From Hyphomicrobiales bacterium (GTDB taxonomy: Bacteria; Pseudomonadota; Alphaproteobacteria; Rhizobiales; Xanthobacteraceae): a DNA stretch of 64,000 nt. The translations under genes and the position numbers were made by a program. Shown here one piece after another: positions 34,393 through 44,700 of this stretch (positions within the stretch are counted from its first letter, which is position 1; every line of letters begins with the position of its first letter). The stretch lies in the NCBI GenBank assembly GCA_021730985.1, contig JAKFYI010000031.1, positions 62,001-126,000 on the forward strand. The letters are read 5' to 3'. The notes under the pieces were generated by a model. It was not told the origin of the DNA, searched no databases, and was given only the letters and a program-made list of their open reading frames with translations.

Positions 34393-35709
34393 ATGCTCGA
34401 CGACGCCCTCGACCAGCTCCACCTGCCGCAGCGGCGCAACGTGCGCCTGGACACGCTGCTGCGGCTGCGCTGGCTCGCCATCATCGGCCAGACCACCGCC
34501 GTTGTCGTGGTGTTCTACGGGCTCGATTTTCCGCTGCCGATCTGGGCCTGCCTCGCGGTGATCGCCCTTTCGGCATGGCTCAACGTGGCGTTGCGGGTGC
34601 GCTTTGCGCCGACGCAACGGCTGGAGCCCGAGCGCGCCGCCTGGCTGCTCGCCTTCGACATCGCCAAGCTCGCGGTGCTGCTGTTCCTGACCGGCGGGCT
34701 GCAGAACCCGTTCGCCTTCCTGTTCCTGGCGCCGGTGCTGCTGTCGGCGACCGCGCTACCGCCGAGGCTCACCCTGATGCTCGGCGGCTTTGCCGTGCTG
34801 TGCGCCACCGTGCTGGTGTTCGTACACTATCCATTGCCGTGGGACGCCGAAGACCCGCTGGAGCTGCCGTGGATCTATCTGCTGGGCGTCTGGCTTTCGA
34901 TCCTTCTGGCGATCGGATTCATCGGCGTCTACGCGTGGCAGCTCACCGAAGAAGGCCGCCAGCTCGCCGAAGCGCTGGCCGCGACGGAACTGGTGCTGGC
35001 GCGCGAACAGGCGCTGTCGCAACTCGACGGCCTCGCCGCCGCGGCGGCGCACGAGCTCGGAACGCCGCTGTCCACGATCTCGGTGATCGCCAAGGAACTT
35101 GAGCGCGCCATCGAGCCGAACTCGCCGCACGCCGACGACGTGAAGCTTCTGCTGGAGCAGTCGCAGCGCTGCCGCAGCATCCTGGCCAAGCTCAACGAAC
35201 TGCCGAGCTCCGGACCATTCGACAGCGTGCCGCTGTCCGCCCTGATCGAGGAGGTGGTCGCGCCGCACCGCAACTTCGGGGTCGCCATCGACATCGACGT
35301 CTCGCGGGAATCGACACCGGTCGGCGCCCGCAACCCGGCGATCCTCTACGGCCTCGGGAACCTGTTGGAAAACGCCGTCGATTTCGCCCAAGAGCGCGTC
35401 GAGGTGACGGCCGATTGGACGGAGGACGATGTTTCGGTCGTCATCAGCGACGACGGGCCGGGCTTCGCGCCCGAAATCCTCGACCGCATCGGGGAACCCT
35501 ATGTCCGGTCGAGCAAGCGGCGGCGCATGTATGCCGGCAGTGAAACCACCGGTCTGGGGCTTGGCTTTTTCATCGCCAAGACACTGCTGGAGCGCTCCGG
35601 AGCCACGCTGGACTTCGAAAACCGCGTGTTCCCGGACCGAGGCGCCGTGGTCAAGATCCGCTGGGACCGCCCCGATTTCGAGCGTCCGCTGGCATTTACC
35701 GCGTCTTGA
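34393..35709 (+). CDS. regB: Redox sensor histidine kinase RegB/ActS/PrrB
   Basis: A 438-residue membrane kinase with six N-terminal helices, a DHp domain with H220 in AAAAHELGTPLS and an ATPase domain with GLGNLLENAVDFA and SDDGPGFAPEIL. Two features fix the family: the quinone-site heptapeptide GGLQNPF at 101-107 and the redox-active Cys at 260 in SQRCRSILAKLNE. The kinase reads the ubiquinone pool and cytoplasmic redox state and phosphorylates RegA, which controls photosynthesis, nitrogen and carbon fixation or respiration genes in relatives. It lies 63 bases before the cognate regulator. Confidence 0.94.
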   Translation: MLDDALDQLHLPQRRNVRLDTLLRLRWLAIIGQTTAVVVVFYGLDFPLPIWACLAVIALSAWLNVALRVRFAPTQRLEPERAAWLLAFDIAKLAVLLFLTGGLQNPFAFLFLAPVLLSATALPPRLTLMLGGFAVLCATVLVFVHYPLPWDAEDPLELPWIYLLGVWLSILLAIGFIGVYAWQLTEEGRQLAEALAATELVLAREQALSQLDGLAAAAAHELGTPLSTISVIAKELERAIEPNSPHADDVKLLLEQSQRCRSILAKLNELPSSGPFDSVPLSALIEEVVAPHRNFGVAIDIDVSRESTPVGARNPAILYGLGNLLENAVDFAQERVEVTADWTEDDVSVVISDDGPGFAPEILDRIGEPYVRSSKRRRMYAGSETTGLGLGFFIAKTLLERSGATLDFENRVFPDRGAVVKIRWDRPDFERPLAFTAS

Positions 35710-35772
35710 GTCTTGAGCCAGGCGCCCAAGAACCCTACTTTGAGTCGAGAGGCGACAGGGCAGGACACGACC

Positions 35773-36339
35773 ATGAACATCGCAGTCACTGACGCCAAGC
35801 CACTCGCTGACTTGGCCGAACGGTCATTGTTGATCGTAGAGGATGACAAATCCTTCCTGCAACGGCTGGCCCGGGCGATGGAATCCCGAGGCTTCGAAGT
35901 CACCACGGCGGAGTCCGTGTCCGACGGATTGCTGCAGGTCGAACGCACCGCTCCCGCATTCGCCGTGATCGACATGCGGCTCGGTGACGGAACCGGCCTC
36001 GACGTGATCTCGGCGCTTAAGCAGCGCCGGCCGGACGCCCGCGCCATCATCCTGACCGGCTACGGCAACATCGCCACCGCGGTGAATGCGGTGAAGATCG
36101 GCGCCGTCGATTACCTCGCCAAACCCGCCGACGCCGACGATGTCGTGGCCGCACTTCTCGCGCTGGAAGGCCGCAAAGCCGAACCGCCGGAGCACCCGAT
36201 GTCGGCCGATCGCGTGCGATGGGAACACATCCAGCGCATCTATGAATTGTGCAGCCGCAACGTGTCTGAGACCGCGCGCCGGCTGAACATGCACCGGCGC
36301 ACGCTGCAGCGCATTCTGGCGAAGCGCGCGCCGCGCTAG
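35773..36339 (+). CDS. regA: Redox response regulator RegA/ActR/PrrA
   Basis: A 188-residue response regulator. The receiver has the acidic pair in LLIVEDDKSF, the phosphorylation site D67 in AVIDMRLGDGTGL, and the conserved Lys in DYLAKPAD. The C-terminal part WEHIQRIYELCSRNVSETARRL with MHRRTLQRIL is the Fis-type helix-turn-helix characteristic of RegA. I start at ATG 35773, which gives the normal family length; a TTG frame from 35713 adds 20 residues. It is the target of the RegB kinase just upstream. Its stop is directly followed by the stop of a reverse Bug gene. Confidence 0.94.
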   Translation: MNIAVTDAKPLADLAERSLLIVEDDKSFLQRLARAMESRGFEVTTAESVSDGLLQVERTAPAFAVIDMRLGDGTGLDVISALKQRRPDARAIILTGYGNIATAVNAVKIGAVDYLAKPADADDVVAALLALEGRKAEPPEHPMSADRVRWEHIQRIYELCSRNVSETARRLNMHRRTLQRILAKRAPR

Positions 36340-37350
36340 CTACCTGATGAGATTCCCAACCCGGTCAATGACCGGCCTGGGCGTGGCGTAAATCTTCGCG
36401 ATCAGCGCCGCCAGATGCTCGCCATCCTCGGGCTCGACTTCCAGCTTGCCCTTCTTCGCATCGGCCAGAAATTCCGGGTCCTTCATGGTCGCGCCGAATG
36501 CGGCGCGAAGCATCTTGAGCCGATCCGGCGGCAGATCGGGCGGCGCCACGAACGGACGGCCGATGCCCTGCCCGGCGTAGAGGAATTCGAGCATCTGCCG
36601 CTCATCCGCGTTGCGCGCGAGGTCGAGGACGAACGGCACGCCAGGAAGGCTTGCGAGCGGCGCAACGCCGCCCTGCAGCAGCACCGTGACCTTTTTCTCC
36701 GCAATCCAGTCGGGCCGGCGATTCTGGATGCTGTCCAGGCTCTCGCAGATGCCATCGACCTCACGCCGCTCCATCGCAAGGAACACGTCGGCCGACGAGC
36801 GGAACCCGCCCACCAGCTTGAACTTGTAGCCGAGCAGATCGTTGAGCACCTTCGGATACGATCGCGTGCCGGTGCCGGGCCCTGTGTCGCCCAGGATCAA
36901 TTCCTTGTCGCGCAAATCCTGCGCGGTCTTCACGGCAGCGGCGGTGTTGGCGATGCAAACGTTGTGCTCGGTGGTCGGGCTGCCGAGCCAGGAGAACTTG
37001 GTGGCATCGAACCTGGCGCCGGGCGCGCCGGTGAGCGGGCCAAGCGCCGCGTCGCGCGCGATAATCCCCAGCACGGTGCCATCCTTCGGCGCCGCATTGT
37101 AGATGTGGCTCGCCGCGACATAGCTGCCGGCGCCCGGCATGTTCTGCGGCACCACGTTGGGCTGACCCGGCAGATGCTTGCCGATGTGCCGGCCGACCGT
37201 GCGGCCCCACAGGTCATAGCCGCCGCCAGGTCCGAACCCGATCACCATGGAAACGGTCTTGCCGGCGAACGGCTGCGGTTGGGCTGCCGCGCAGGCCAGG
37301 CCCGCCAGCGACATCGCGACGACCATCCATCCGCGTGCCGTTGCGACCAT
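36340..37350 (-). CDS. Bug/TctC-like periplasmic binding protein
   Basis: A 336-residue exported binding protein. The signal is MVATARGWMVVAMSLAGLACAAA with a cut before QPQPF. The mature part has KTVSMVIGFGPGGGYDLWGRTVGRHIGKHLPG, NVVPQNMPGAGSYVAASHIYN and DTGPGTGTRSYP, a divergent branch of the tricarboxylate-binding family. A longer frame to 37491 exists, but only the start at 37350 gives a signal peptide at the N-terminus. No transporter subunits are nearby, so this is a second orphan receptor of the window. Confidence 0.8.
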   Translation of the reverse strand: MVATARGWMVVAMSLAGLACAAAQPQPFAGKTVSMVIGFGPGGGYDLWGRTVGRHIGKHLPGQPNVVPQNMPGAGSYVAASHIYNAAPKDGTVLGIIARDAALGPLTGAPGARFDATKFSWLGSPTTEHNVCIANTAAAVKTAQDLRDKELILGDTGPGTGTRSYPKVLNDLLGYKFKLVGGFRSSADVFLAMERREVDGICESLDSIQNRRPDWIAEKKVTVLLQGGVAPLASLPGVPFVLDLARNADERQMLEFLYAGQGIGRPFVAPPDLPPDRLKMLRAAFGATMKDPEFLADAKKGKLEVEPEDGEHLAALIAKIYATPRPVIDRVGNLIR

Positions 37351-37361
37351 GGCGCTTCCCG

Positions 37362-37850
37362 CTAAAGCTCGGACCCGTATGGACCGGCCGGATCGATCAG
37401 CGATTGCAGGCGCAGCGACGCGGCGCGTGCGATCGACAACATCATGCTCCTGCGCGTCGCCGCATGCAGCTTGTGTTCGGGCGCCTCGCATACGAATTCG
37501 GCGCCGAACGCATCCGCCACGATCAGTCCGGTGTCAGGCGGGAAAATCTCGCACGGCACCTCCGTGGTGGTGGCGAAGAACAGCCGGTCGCAATGCATCC
37601 GGTAGTCCGCCCACTTCTGGTCGGCGCGAAAATCCGCGATCGAGGACTTGATCTCGACGATCCAGATTTCGCCGTCGCGTCCGAGTGCTACGAGGTCGGC
37701 GCGGCGTCCGGAGGTAAGCGGCAGTTCGCTCACGCAACAGAATCCCAGCGATATCAGCAGCCGCGCCGTGCCCCGCGCCACCGCGAGCGCCGTCTGCGAC
37801 TGCCGGCCATCGACCGGAACCTCGACGATCCGGTTGAGTTGCGCGCTCAT
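37362..37850 (-). CDS. mmcB: MmcB-family DNA repair putative endonuclease
   Basis: A 162-residue protein of the MmcB family, studied in Caulobacter as a DNA-repair protein under CtrA/DNA-damage control. The core is nuclease-like: RRADLVALGRDGEIWIVEIKSSIADFRADQKW holds the D-(E)xK pattern of the PD-(D/E)xK fold (Asp in RADLV, E-I-K). Its start overlaps the M20 peptidase stop by 4 bases (ATGA), so it is the last gene of the mtnA-peptidase-mmcB unit. There is no separate promoter. Confidence 0.82.
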   Translation of the reverse strand: MSAQLNRIVEVPVDGRQSQTALAVARGTARLLISLGFCCVSELPLTSGRRADLVALGRDGEIWIVEIKSSIADFRADQKWADYRMHCDRLFFATTTEVPCEIFPPDTGLIVADAFGAEFVCEAPEHKLHAATRRSMMLSIARAASLRLQSLIDPAGPYGSEL

Positions 37851-39094
37851 TTTCCCTTGCCCAATTCCATCATCATGCGGGTGAGGAGATAAAAGCGCGG
37901 CACGATGCTGCTCACGTCGGCGTATTCGCGGTCGGTGTGCGCGTTGGCGCCGATCAGGCCCAGACCATCGAGCGACGGCGTGAATACGCCGGCCGAAAGG
38001 CTGGAGTCCGCCGCACCGCCCGAACTCTCAAGCCGCAGCGTGCGGCCGATCTCGGCGTAGATCGACTGCGCCATCGCCGCAAGCCGGTCGGTCTCGGGGT
38101 TGCGGTCCATCACCGGAAAGCCGCGGTTCAGCGTGGTCGTCACCACCGTGTCCGGGATCAGCTTGTTGTTCTTCGCAAGTTCGGCGGCCTCGCGCTCGAC
38201 CCGGTCGAACTCATCGGTGACAAGCGCGCGCACGTCAGCCTGTGCCGTCGCGAGATCGGGGATGATGTTGGCGCGGTCGCCGGATTGCAGCACGGTGACG
38301 TTGACCGTGGTCTGCTTGTCCGGATTGCCGAGCTTTGCGATCTGCAACACCTGATGCGCCAATTCCATCGCGGCGTTGCGGCCCTGCTCCGGCGAACCAC
38401 CGGCGTGTGAGGCGCGGCCCTTCACCTCGATGGTGAGCCGCGCCGAGCCCTTGCGGCGGATCACCAGTCCGTCCGGCTCGCGTCCGGATTCCAGGTTGAG
38501 CGCGACGTCGTGCTCTTTCGCAAGCTTCTCGATCAGCGCACGGGTGCCGCGCGATCCGGTCTCCTCGTTGGAGTTGAGCAGGATGGTAATTCGCGCGTAG
38601 TCCTTGAAGCTCAGGTCGCGCAGGATTTTCAGGACGCCGACGATGGCAACGATCCCGCCCTTGTCGTCGGAGACGCCCGGCCCATAGGCGCGCGTGCCAT
38701 CGATGCGGAACGGCCGCGCCGCCGCGATGCCCTTGCCGAACACGGTGTCCATGTGCGCCATCAGCAGGATCTTGCCTTTGCCGGTACCTTTCAGCACCGC
38801 GACGACGTTGTCGCCAACGGCAGGCTTCAGCGCCGGCACGAGCTCGACTGCGGCGCCCAGCTTTTTCAGCTCTTCGGCGGCGATGGCGCCGACATCGCGC
38901 AAGCCGTCCTCGTTGCCGGTGCCGGAATCGATGTTGACCAGACGCTCCCACAACTTGAGCGCGTCGGCCTGCTGGCGCTCGGCCCGCTCCAAAATCTGTT
39001 TGTTCGGATCGGCCGCGGCGGGCGAACCGATGGCACCTGCGAGCGCCATGACAGGCGCCAAGAGAAGCGCCAAGACAAGCCACCGTGCCTTCAT
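37847..39094 (-). CDS. M20 family metallopeptidase, carboxypeptidase G2-like, exported
   Basis: A 415-residue zinc peptidase with a Sec signal (LVLALLLAPVMALAGAIG with a cut near SPAAA). The metal sites are H and D in LLMAHMDTVFGKG, D in GPGVSDDKGG, E-E in NSNEETGSRG, E/D in LNLESGREPDG and the last His in GANAHTDREY. The dimerisation domain is in the middle (KGRASHAGGSPEQGRNA). Relatives cut C-terminal glutamate or short peptides in the periplasm. The gene overlaps both neighbours by 4 bases, so it is inside one operon with mtnA and mmcB. Confidence 0.87.
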   Translation of the reverse strand: MKARWLVLALLLAPVMALAGAIGSPAAADPNKQILERAERQQADALKLWERLVNIDSGTGNEDGLRDVGAIAAEELKKLGAAVELVPALKPAVGDNVVAVLKGTGKGKILLMAHMDTVFGKGIAAARPFRIDGTRAYGPGVSDDKGGIVAIVGVLKILRDLSFKDYARITILLNSNEETGSRGTRALIEKLAKEHDVALNLESGREPDGLVIRRKGSARLTIEVKGRASHAGGSPEQGRNAAMELAHQVLQIAKLGNPDKQTTVNVTVLQSGDRANIIPDLATAQADVRALVTDEFDRVEREAAELAKNNKLIPDTVVTTTLNRGFPVMDRNPETDRLAAMAQSIYAEIGRTLRLESSGGAADSSLSAGVFTPSLDGLGLIGANAHTDREYADVSSIVPRFYLLTRMMMELGKGK

Positions 39095-40209
39095 CGCCCC
39101 ACTCCCACGCGCAAGCCGTTGACCCGCTCCGGAAACGCCCTGGCCAATCCATCGCGTGTCGCCGGCAGAACGCCGCGCTCGGTGATGAGGCCGGTGACCA
39201 GCCGCGCCGGAGTGACGTCGAAACCATAATTGGCGACAGGCGAACCTTCGGGAATGACCGTGACCGTCTCAATCCGGCCATCGGCCGTGCGCCCGGTCAT
39301 GGTCGCCTGTTCCTCGCCGCCGCGCTGCTCGATCGGAATTGCCGCGCCGTCATTCAATGCGAAGTCGATGCTGGGCGATGGCGCACCGATATAGAACGGC
39401 ACGTTGTTGTCCTTGGCGGCGAGCGCCTTCAGGTAGGTGCCGATCTTGTTGCAGACGTCACCCTGCGCGCTGACGCGATCGGTGCCGGTGATGACCATAT
39501 CCACCATGCCGTGCTGCATCAGATGGCCGCCGGTGTTGTCCGCGATCACCGTGTGCGGCACGCCGTGCTGGCCGAGTTCCCAGGCGGTCAGCGAAGCGCC
39601 CTGGTTGCGCGGCCGTGTCTCGTCCACCCAGACGTGGAGTTTCACGCCCTTGTCGTGCGCAGCGTAGATCGGCCCGGTTGCGGTGCCGACATCGACGGTG
39701 GCGAGCCAGCCGGCGTTGCAGTGGGTCAGCACATTGACGGGCTCGCCGGGCTTTTTCTTCGCGGCGATATCCTCGATCAGTTTCAGTCCGTGACGGCCGA
39801 TCGCCTGGTTGATGGCGACGTCCTCGTCGCAGATTTCCGCCGCGCGCTTGTAGGCCGCGGCGGCGCGCTCACTCCGGGGGCGATTGCGAATTACGGCCAC
39901 CATCATGTCGAGCGCCCACTTCAGATTGATCGCGGTCGGCCGGGTCTTGAGCAGAACCGCATAGGCGCGGTCGATCGCCTCGTCGGAGGCGTCGGCGCGC
40001 AAAGCGAGGCACATGCCATAGGCGGCGGCGGCGCCGATCAGCGGCGCGCCGCGCACCTGCATGGTGGCGATGGCGCGCGCCGCATCGTCGAGCGTTGCGA
40101 GCTTGAGCGTGGCGAAGCGGTGCGGCAGCGCGGTCTGATCAATCACGCCGACGGTGGAGCCGTCCGATTCGAGCCAGATCGTCCGGGTGGGCTTGCCGTT
40201 GACCTTCAT
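39091..40209 (-). CDS. mtnA: S-methyl-5-thioribose-1-phosphate isomerase
   Basis: A 372-residue MtnA. The catalytic Cys is in VLTHCNAGWLATVDVGTATG and the catalytic Asp in VITGTDRVSAQGDVCNKIG; the N-terminal MKVNGKPTRTIWLE and QVRGAPLIGAAAAYG are typical. It isomerises methylthioribose-1-phosphate to the ribulose form in methionine salvage. It is first in a reverse operon with the M20 peptidase and mmcB, each overlapping by 4 bases. I see no SAM riboswitch in the 213-base upstream gap, which instead contains several GCCGCCGCC/GGCGGCGGC inverted pairs. Confidence 0.93.
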   Translation of the reverse strand: MKVNGKPTRTIWLESDGSTVGVIDQTALPHRFATLKLATLDDAARAIATMQVRGAPLIGAAAAYGMCLALRADASDEAIDRAYAVLLKTRPTAINLKWALDMMVAVIRNRPRSERAAAAYKRAAEICDEDVAINQAIGRHGLKLIEDIAAKKKPGEPVNVLTHCNAGWLATVDVGTATGPIYAAHDKGVKLHVWVDETRPRNQGASLTAWELGQHGVPHTVIADNTGGHLMQHGMVDMVITGTDRVSAQGDVCNKIGTYLKALAAKDNNVPFYIGAPSPSIDFALNDGAAIPIEQRGGEEQATMTGRTADGRIETVTVIPEGSPVANYGFDVTPARLVTGLITERGVLPATRDGLARAFPERVNGLRVGVGR

Positions 40210-40422
40210 GGCTCCCTCATAGACGCCCGCCTACCACGGAACAATATTGCCGCGGATTTGTCCCAATCGGCGGCGGCTTCCCGAGGAATATCCCGATTCT
40301 GCGCGGCGATGCGGCAAAAACGCCGCCGCCAATCCGCCGAGGGCCAGCCGCAATCCCGGCCCGGGCCCGCCGCGAAGACCGGAAAACATTCCCCTGTCGG
40401 AGACACATTGAGGGGTGAAAAC

Positions 40423-41541
40423 ATGATTGTTCAGCTCGCGAGGACGCTGTTCCTCGCCATTGTTCTGTCGATCTTCGCTTCTTCTTCCAGCTTTTCTTCC
40501 GCCAGGCCGGTCGTGGAGGTCGGCTTCGTGCTCGACACCACCGGCTCGATGGGGCCGCTGATCGAAGGCGCCAAGCGCAAGGTCTGGTCGATCGCCACGT
40601 CGATCGTCGATGCCAACCCGGACGCCGAAATCCGCATGGGCCTGGTCGCCTATCGCGACATCGGCGACGAGTACGTCACCAAGGTGTTCCCGCTGACCAC
40701 CGACATCCAGGACCTGTACGCGCACCTGCTCGAACTGAAGGCGCGCGGCGGCGGCGACTGGCCGGAAAGCGTCAACGAGGCGCTGCATGTCGGCGTGACC
40801 AAGCTGTCGTGGACGCAAGGAGCCGAGGTGCGGCGCATCATGTTCCTGGTCGGCGACGCGCCACCCCACATGGACTACGCGCAGGAGGTCAAATACCCCG
40901 AGGTGATGAGCATGGCGCGCGAGCGCGACATCATCGTCAACGCCGTGCAGGCCGGCCAAGCGCGCGACACCGAACGGGTGTGGCGCGAGATCGCGCAGAT
41001 GGGCCGGGGCCGTTACATCCCGATCCCGCAGGACGGCGGGCAGATCGTCATCATCGAGACGCCCTACGACATCGAAATCTTCGAACTGCAGGGCCGCATC
41101 AACGGCACGGTCATTCCCTACGGCCCGCGCCACCAGCGCTCCAGCATCGAGCAGAAGACCCGGCAATACGCCTCGGCGCCCGCGTCGGTCGCCTCGGAGA
41201 TATCCGGCTTCATGAACAAGCGCACCGCGGGGCTGGCTTCCGCCGAGGCCGTGACCGGCGCGGGCGATCTTGTCGCCGACGTCTCCGCCGGGCGGCAGAA
41301 GCTGTCGGCCGTCAAGGACGACGAACTGCCGGACGCGCTCAAGCCGATGAGCCCGGTGCAGCGCCAGGCCGAGATCGACAAGCGCACCGGCGAGCGCAAG
41401 GCGCTCAACGCGCGCATGAGCGAACTGGTGAAGAAGCGCGACGCTTACGTCGCCGGGCAGCGCAGCAAGTCACCCAAAAAGCCGGGTGACTCGTTCGACC
41501 GCGCGGTCGAGGAGACCTTGAGGGCGCAGATCAGGCGGTGA
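40423..41541 (+). CDS. Secreted von Willebrand factor A-domain protein
   Basis: A 372-residue exported protein. MIVQLARTLFLAIVLSIFASSSSFSSA is a Sec signal. The vWA domain follows at once, with the metal site DTTGSMGPLI and RIMFLVGDAPPHMDY, and covers about 30-215. The remaining part is Lys/Arg-rich, contains QKTRQYASAPASVASEISGFM and ends in a coiled-coil-prone segment (ERKALNARMSELVKKRDAY). A much longer frame reaches back to 39085, but that part lies antisense to mtnA; AGGGG before the ATG at 40423 and the signal peptide decide the start. Function is unknown; adhesion or chaperone-like roles occur in the family. Confidence 0.8.
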   Translation: MIVQLARTLFLAIVLSIFASSSSFSSARPVVEVGFVLDTTGSMGPLIEGAKRKVWSIATSIVDANPDAEIRMGLVAYRDIGDEYVTKVFPLTTDIQDLYAHLLELKARGGGDWPESVNEALHVGVTKLSWTQGAEVRRIMFLVGDAPPHMDYAQEVKYPEVMSMARERDIIVNAVQAGQARDTERVWREIAQMGRGRYIPIPQDGGQIVIIETPYDIEIFELQGRINGTVIPYGPRHQRSSIEQKTRQYASAPASVASEISGFMNKRTAGLASAEAVTGAGDLVADVSAGRQKLSAVKDDELPDALKPMSPVQRQAEIDKRTGERKALNARMSELVKKRDAYVAGQRSKSPKKPGDSFDRAVEETLRAQIRR

Positions 41542-41550
41542 CCTTCTTCA

Positions 41551-41572
41551 CCTCTCCCCGCTTGCGGGAGGG
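41551..41572. repeat. CTCCCCGC hairpin repeat, left flank of giant gene
   Basis: CCTCTCCCCGCTTGCGGGAG starts 10 bases after the vWA stop; it forms a 7-bp stem with one bulge. A matching element, TCTCCCCGCAAGCGAGGAGAGG, lies just after the giant gene at 47165-47187, so the 5.4-kb gene is bracketed by members of the same repeat family. The left copy may also end the vWA transcript. The rest of the 246-bp gap to 41787 shows nothing I can name. Confidence 0.55.
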
Positions 41573-41787
41573 TATAGCGATATGGAGAAAAGTAGGCCGC
41601 TCAGCCCTCGGTACGTTTGTGTGGAGTGTCCGGGCTAAGGGTATGGTGGGCGCTCGTTTCTGACGCGATCATAAACAAGACGTGGGCTTATTGACTAACG
41701 GAGTTGCGCTCGTAATAATCATCAACTTGTAATTGGTATTTCTTATTTGGGATCGGCGCTGCACATTTTCGAAGGAATGCGTCGGCG

Positions 41788-44700
41788 ATGCCAACCAACT
41801 ACAGTTTAACGCCTGACTCGACTACGCGAGCAGAAGCTAACACATCAATCACTTTCACTGTGACACGGTCGGGGAGTCCCCTCCCGATCGAGACGCTCTA
41901 CGCGAGCACATTGTCCGACACCGCAACTTCGGGCGCCGGCGACTATTTTGGGTTGGTCAATCAACCCATCAATTTCAATTCAAACCAGCTAACCGCGACC
42001 TTCTCGGTGACTCTCAGGGACGATTCCCTCGTTGAGAACACCGAGCATTTTCGGGTGATGATCGCGCGCAATCAGAGCGATGGGTCTGCCCAAGCATTAG
42101 ATATCTCAGACATCTTTATCCAAGATAACGACACGGCTGCGCTGCCGTCTCTGTCCGTCAACGACATCTCGGTGAACGAGAACAGCGGCACCGCGACGTT
42201 TACGGTATCATTGAGCGCGGCCTCAAGCCAAACGGTGAGCGTGCTCTACAGCACGCTGGTTGGATCGGCCAACGCCGGTGGCGCAAACACGGACTACAAC
42301 GGCGTCGTCAACCAGACGCTGACCTTCACGCCGGGCCAGACCAGCAAATCGGTCACGATCAATCTGATCAACGACAGCATCCCCGAGGGCACCGAATTCT
42401 TCGATCTGCTGCTGGAAAGCCCGACCAACGCCACGATCTCCGACAGCACCGGTCGCGCGACCATCCTCGATACCGACACGGCTGCGCTGCCATCTCTGTC
42501 CGTTAACGACATCTCAGTGAACGAGAATAGCGGCACGGCGACGTTCACGGTGTCGTTGAGCGCGGCCTCAAGCCAAACGGTGAGCGTGCTCTACAGCACG
42601 CTAGTTGGATCGGCCAACGCCGGTGGCGCAAACACGGACTACAACGGCGTGGTCAACCAGACGCTGACCTTCACGCCGGGCCAGACCAGCAAATCGGTCA
42701 CGATCAATCTGGTCAACGATAGCATCCCCGAGGGCACCGAATTCTTCGATCTGCTGCTGGAGAGTCCGACCAACGCCACGATCTCCGACAGCACCGGTCG
42801 CGCCACCATCCTCGATACCGACACCGCTGCGCTGCCATCTCTGTCGGTCAACGACATCACGGTGAACGAGAACACCGGCACGGCGACGTTCACGGTGTCG
42901 TTGAGCGCCGCGTCGAGCCAGACGGTCAGCGTACTCTACAGCACGCTGTTTGGAACCGCGAACCCAGGCGGGGCCGTCACAGACTACAACGGGGTGGTCA
43001 ACCAGACGCTGACTTTCACGCCGGGCCAGACCAGCAAGTCGGTCACGATCAATCTGATCAACGACAGCATTCCCGAAGGCACCGAATTCTTCGATCTGCT
43101 GCTGGAGAGTCCGACCAACGCCACGATCTCCGACAGCACCGGTCGCGCCACCATCCTCGATACCGACACCACTCCGCTGCCGTCTCTGTCGGTCAACGAC
43201 ATCTCAGTGAACGAGAACAGCGGCACGGCGACGTTCACGGTGTCGTTGAGCGCCGCGTCGAGCCAGACGGTCAGCGTGCTCTACAGCACGCTGTTTGGAA
43301 CCGCGAACCCAGGCGGGGCCGTCACAGACTACAACGGGGTGGTCAACCAGACGCTGACTTTCACGCCGGGCCAGACCAGCAAGTCGGTCACGATCAATCT
43401 GATCAACGACAGCATCCCCGAGGGCACCGAATTCTTCGATCTGCTGCTGGAGAGTCCGACCAACGCCACGATTTCCGACAGCACCGGCCGCGCAACAATT
43501 CTCGATGCCGACACGGCGGACACCGTGCCGGGCACCACCAGCACGACCGTCAATCTCACTGCGGGACAGTGGCTTTCGGGAAAGATCGATGGTGCAGGCC
43601 TCGATGGTCTGGCGGGGGACAAGGACTACTACAAAGTCGGCCTGACCGCCGGCCATCTTTACAAATTTGAAGGAGACGCCAGCGTCAGCACGTCGGACAC
43701 GCTCAACGACATTGTCATCCGCCTGCGCGACGGAAACGGCAACACTTTGCCCGTCGATAAGGCCGCCAATGGCGCAGCGCCGAGTTTTACCTTCACGCCA
43801 ACAACGAGCGGCACATATGTATTGGCTGTAAGCGCGGACGGCGTAGGCGATACCTGGAAAGCAAAGACGGGTGATTTTCAGGCCAAATTTACGGACGTTG
43901 GCACGGCCAGCACCTACTCCTTCGGAACTTCGAACAAGGTAGTCGGGGAAAGTGACGGGACCGTCAGTTTCACACTCACACGAACCAATACGGTCGGCAA
44001 TGAGACTGTCTATGTGACCACTTGGCAGAACTGGAACGGAAACGGCGATTATAACTTCGGTGATTACACGCCGAAGCCCGGGACCAATGTGACCTTCCTG
44101 GACGGCAGTACGACAGCAACCGCTCCGATTACGGTTTTGATCACGCCGGACTTGAGTCCAGAAGCGACTCAGACCTTTGGCCTGATCGCAACCAAGACGC
44201 CGGGGGCCATGCTTAGCGATGCCATTGCGACAACATCATTCACCATCACGGATGATGATGCTGTCGCTTTGGCGCCCGGCGCGTTGTGGACGGGTACGGC
44301 ACAACAAATTTTCAGTGTGGAAGGCCACGATGAACTCGTGTTCTTGGGGAACCTGTCGAGCGCGGCATACGGATCAAACAACAATAGCTCATATGACGTC
44401 GTCAACTCTCACCTAAAGCTACTAAACGAGGGTAGCTCCGATGTAACCGGGATCAATGTCGCCGGTGGAATATATACAAACGACAGGGCCGCTGCGCTTG
44501 TTGGGCGTTCCGCCGACGCTCTGTTTATCGCATTCCGCGGAACAGATAATTTCGGTGAAGACATACATTTCAGTAGTAATTTATCTAACGTGTTTCAAGA
44601 ACACTACACGTTGTTCAAGCCGCTTTTTGTTTCCTTGAACGATTATTTGGATAGTACAAATGGCGCTACTATCAACAAAATATACGTGACGGGCCACAGT

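Noticed and set aside
39085-40422. 446-residue N-terminal extension of the vWA protein
   Set aside because: It lies antisense to mtnA, lacks any domain, and the signal peptide and Shine-Dalgarno are at 40423.
40210-40422. SAM-type riboswitch before mtnA
   Set aside because: The gap has GCC/GGC inverted pairs, but I could not find the conserved SAM-I or SAM-II core.
42130-43509. Regular repeats considered as a CRISPR-like array
   Set aside because: The unit is 345 bp, coding, in frame and has no spacers; these are Calx-beta domains.
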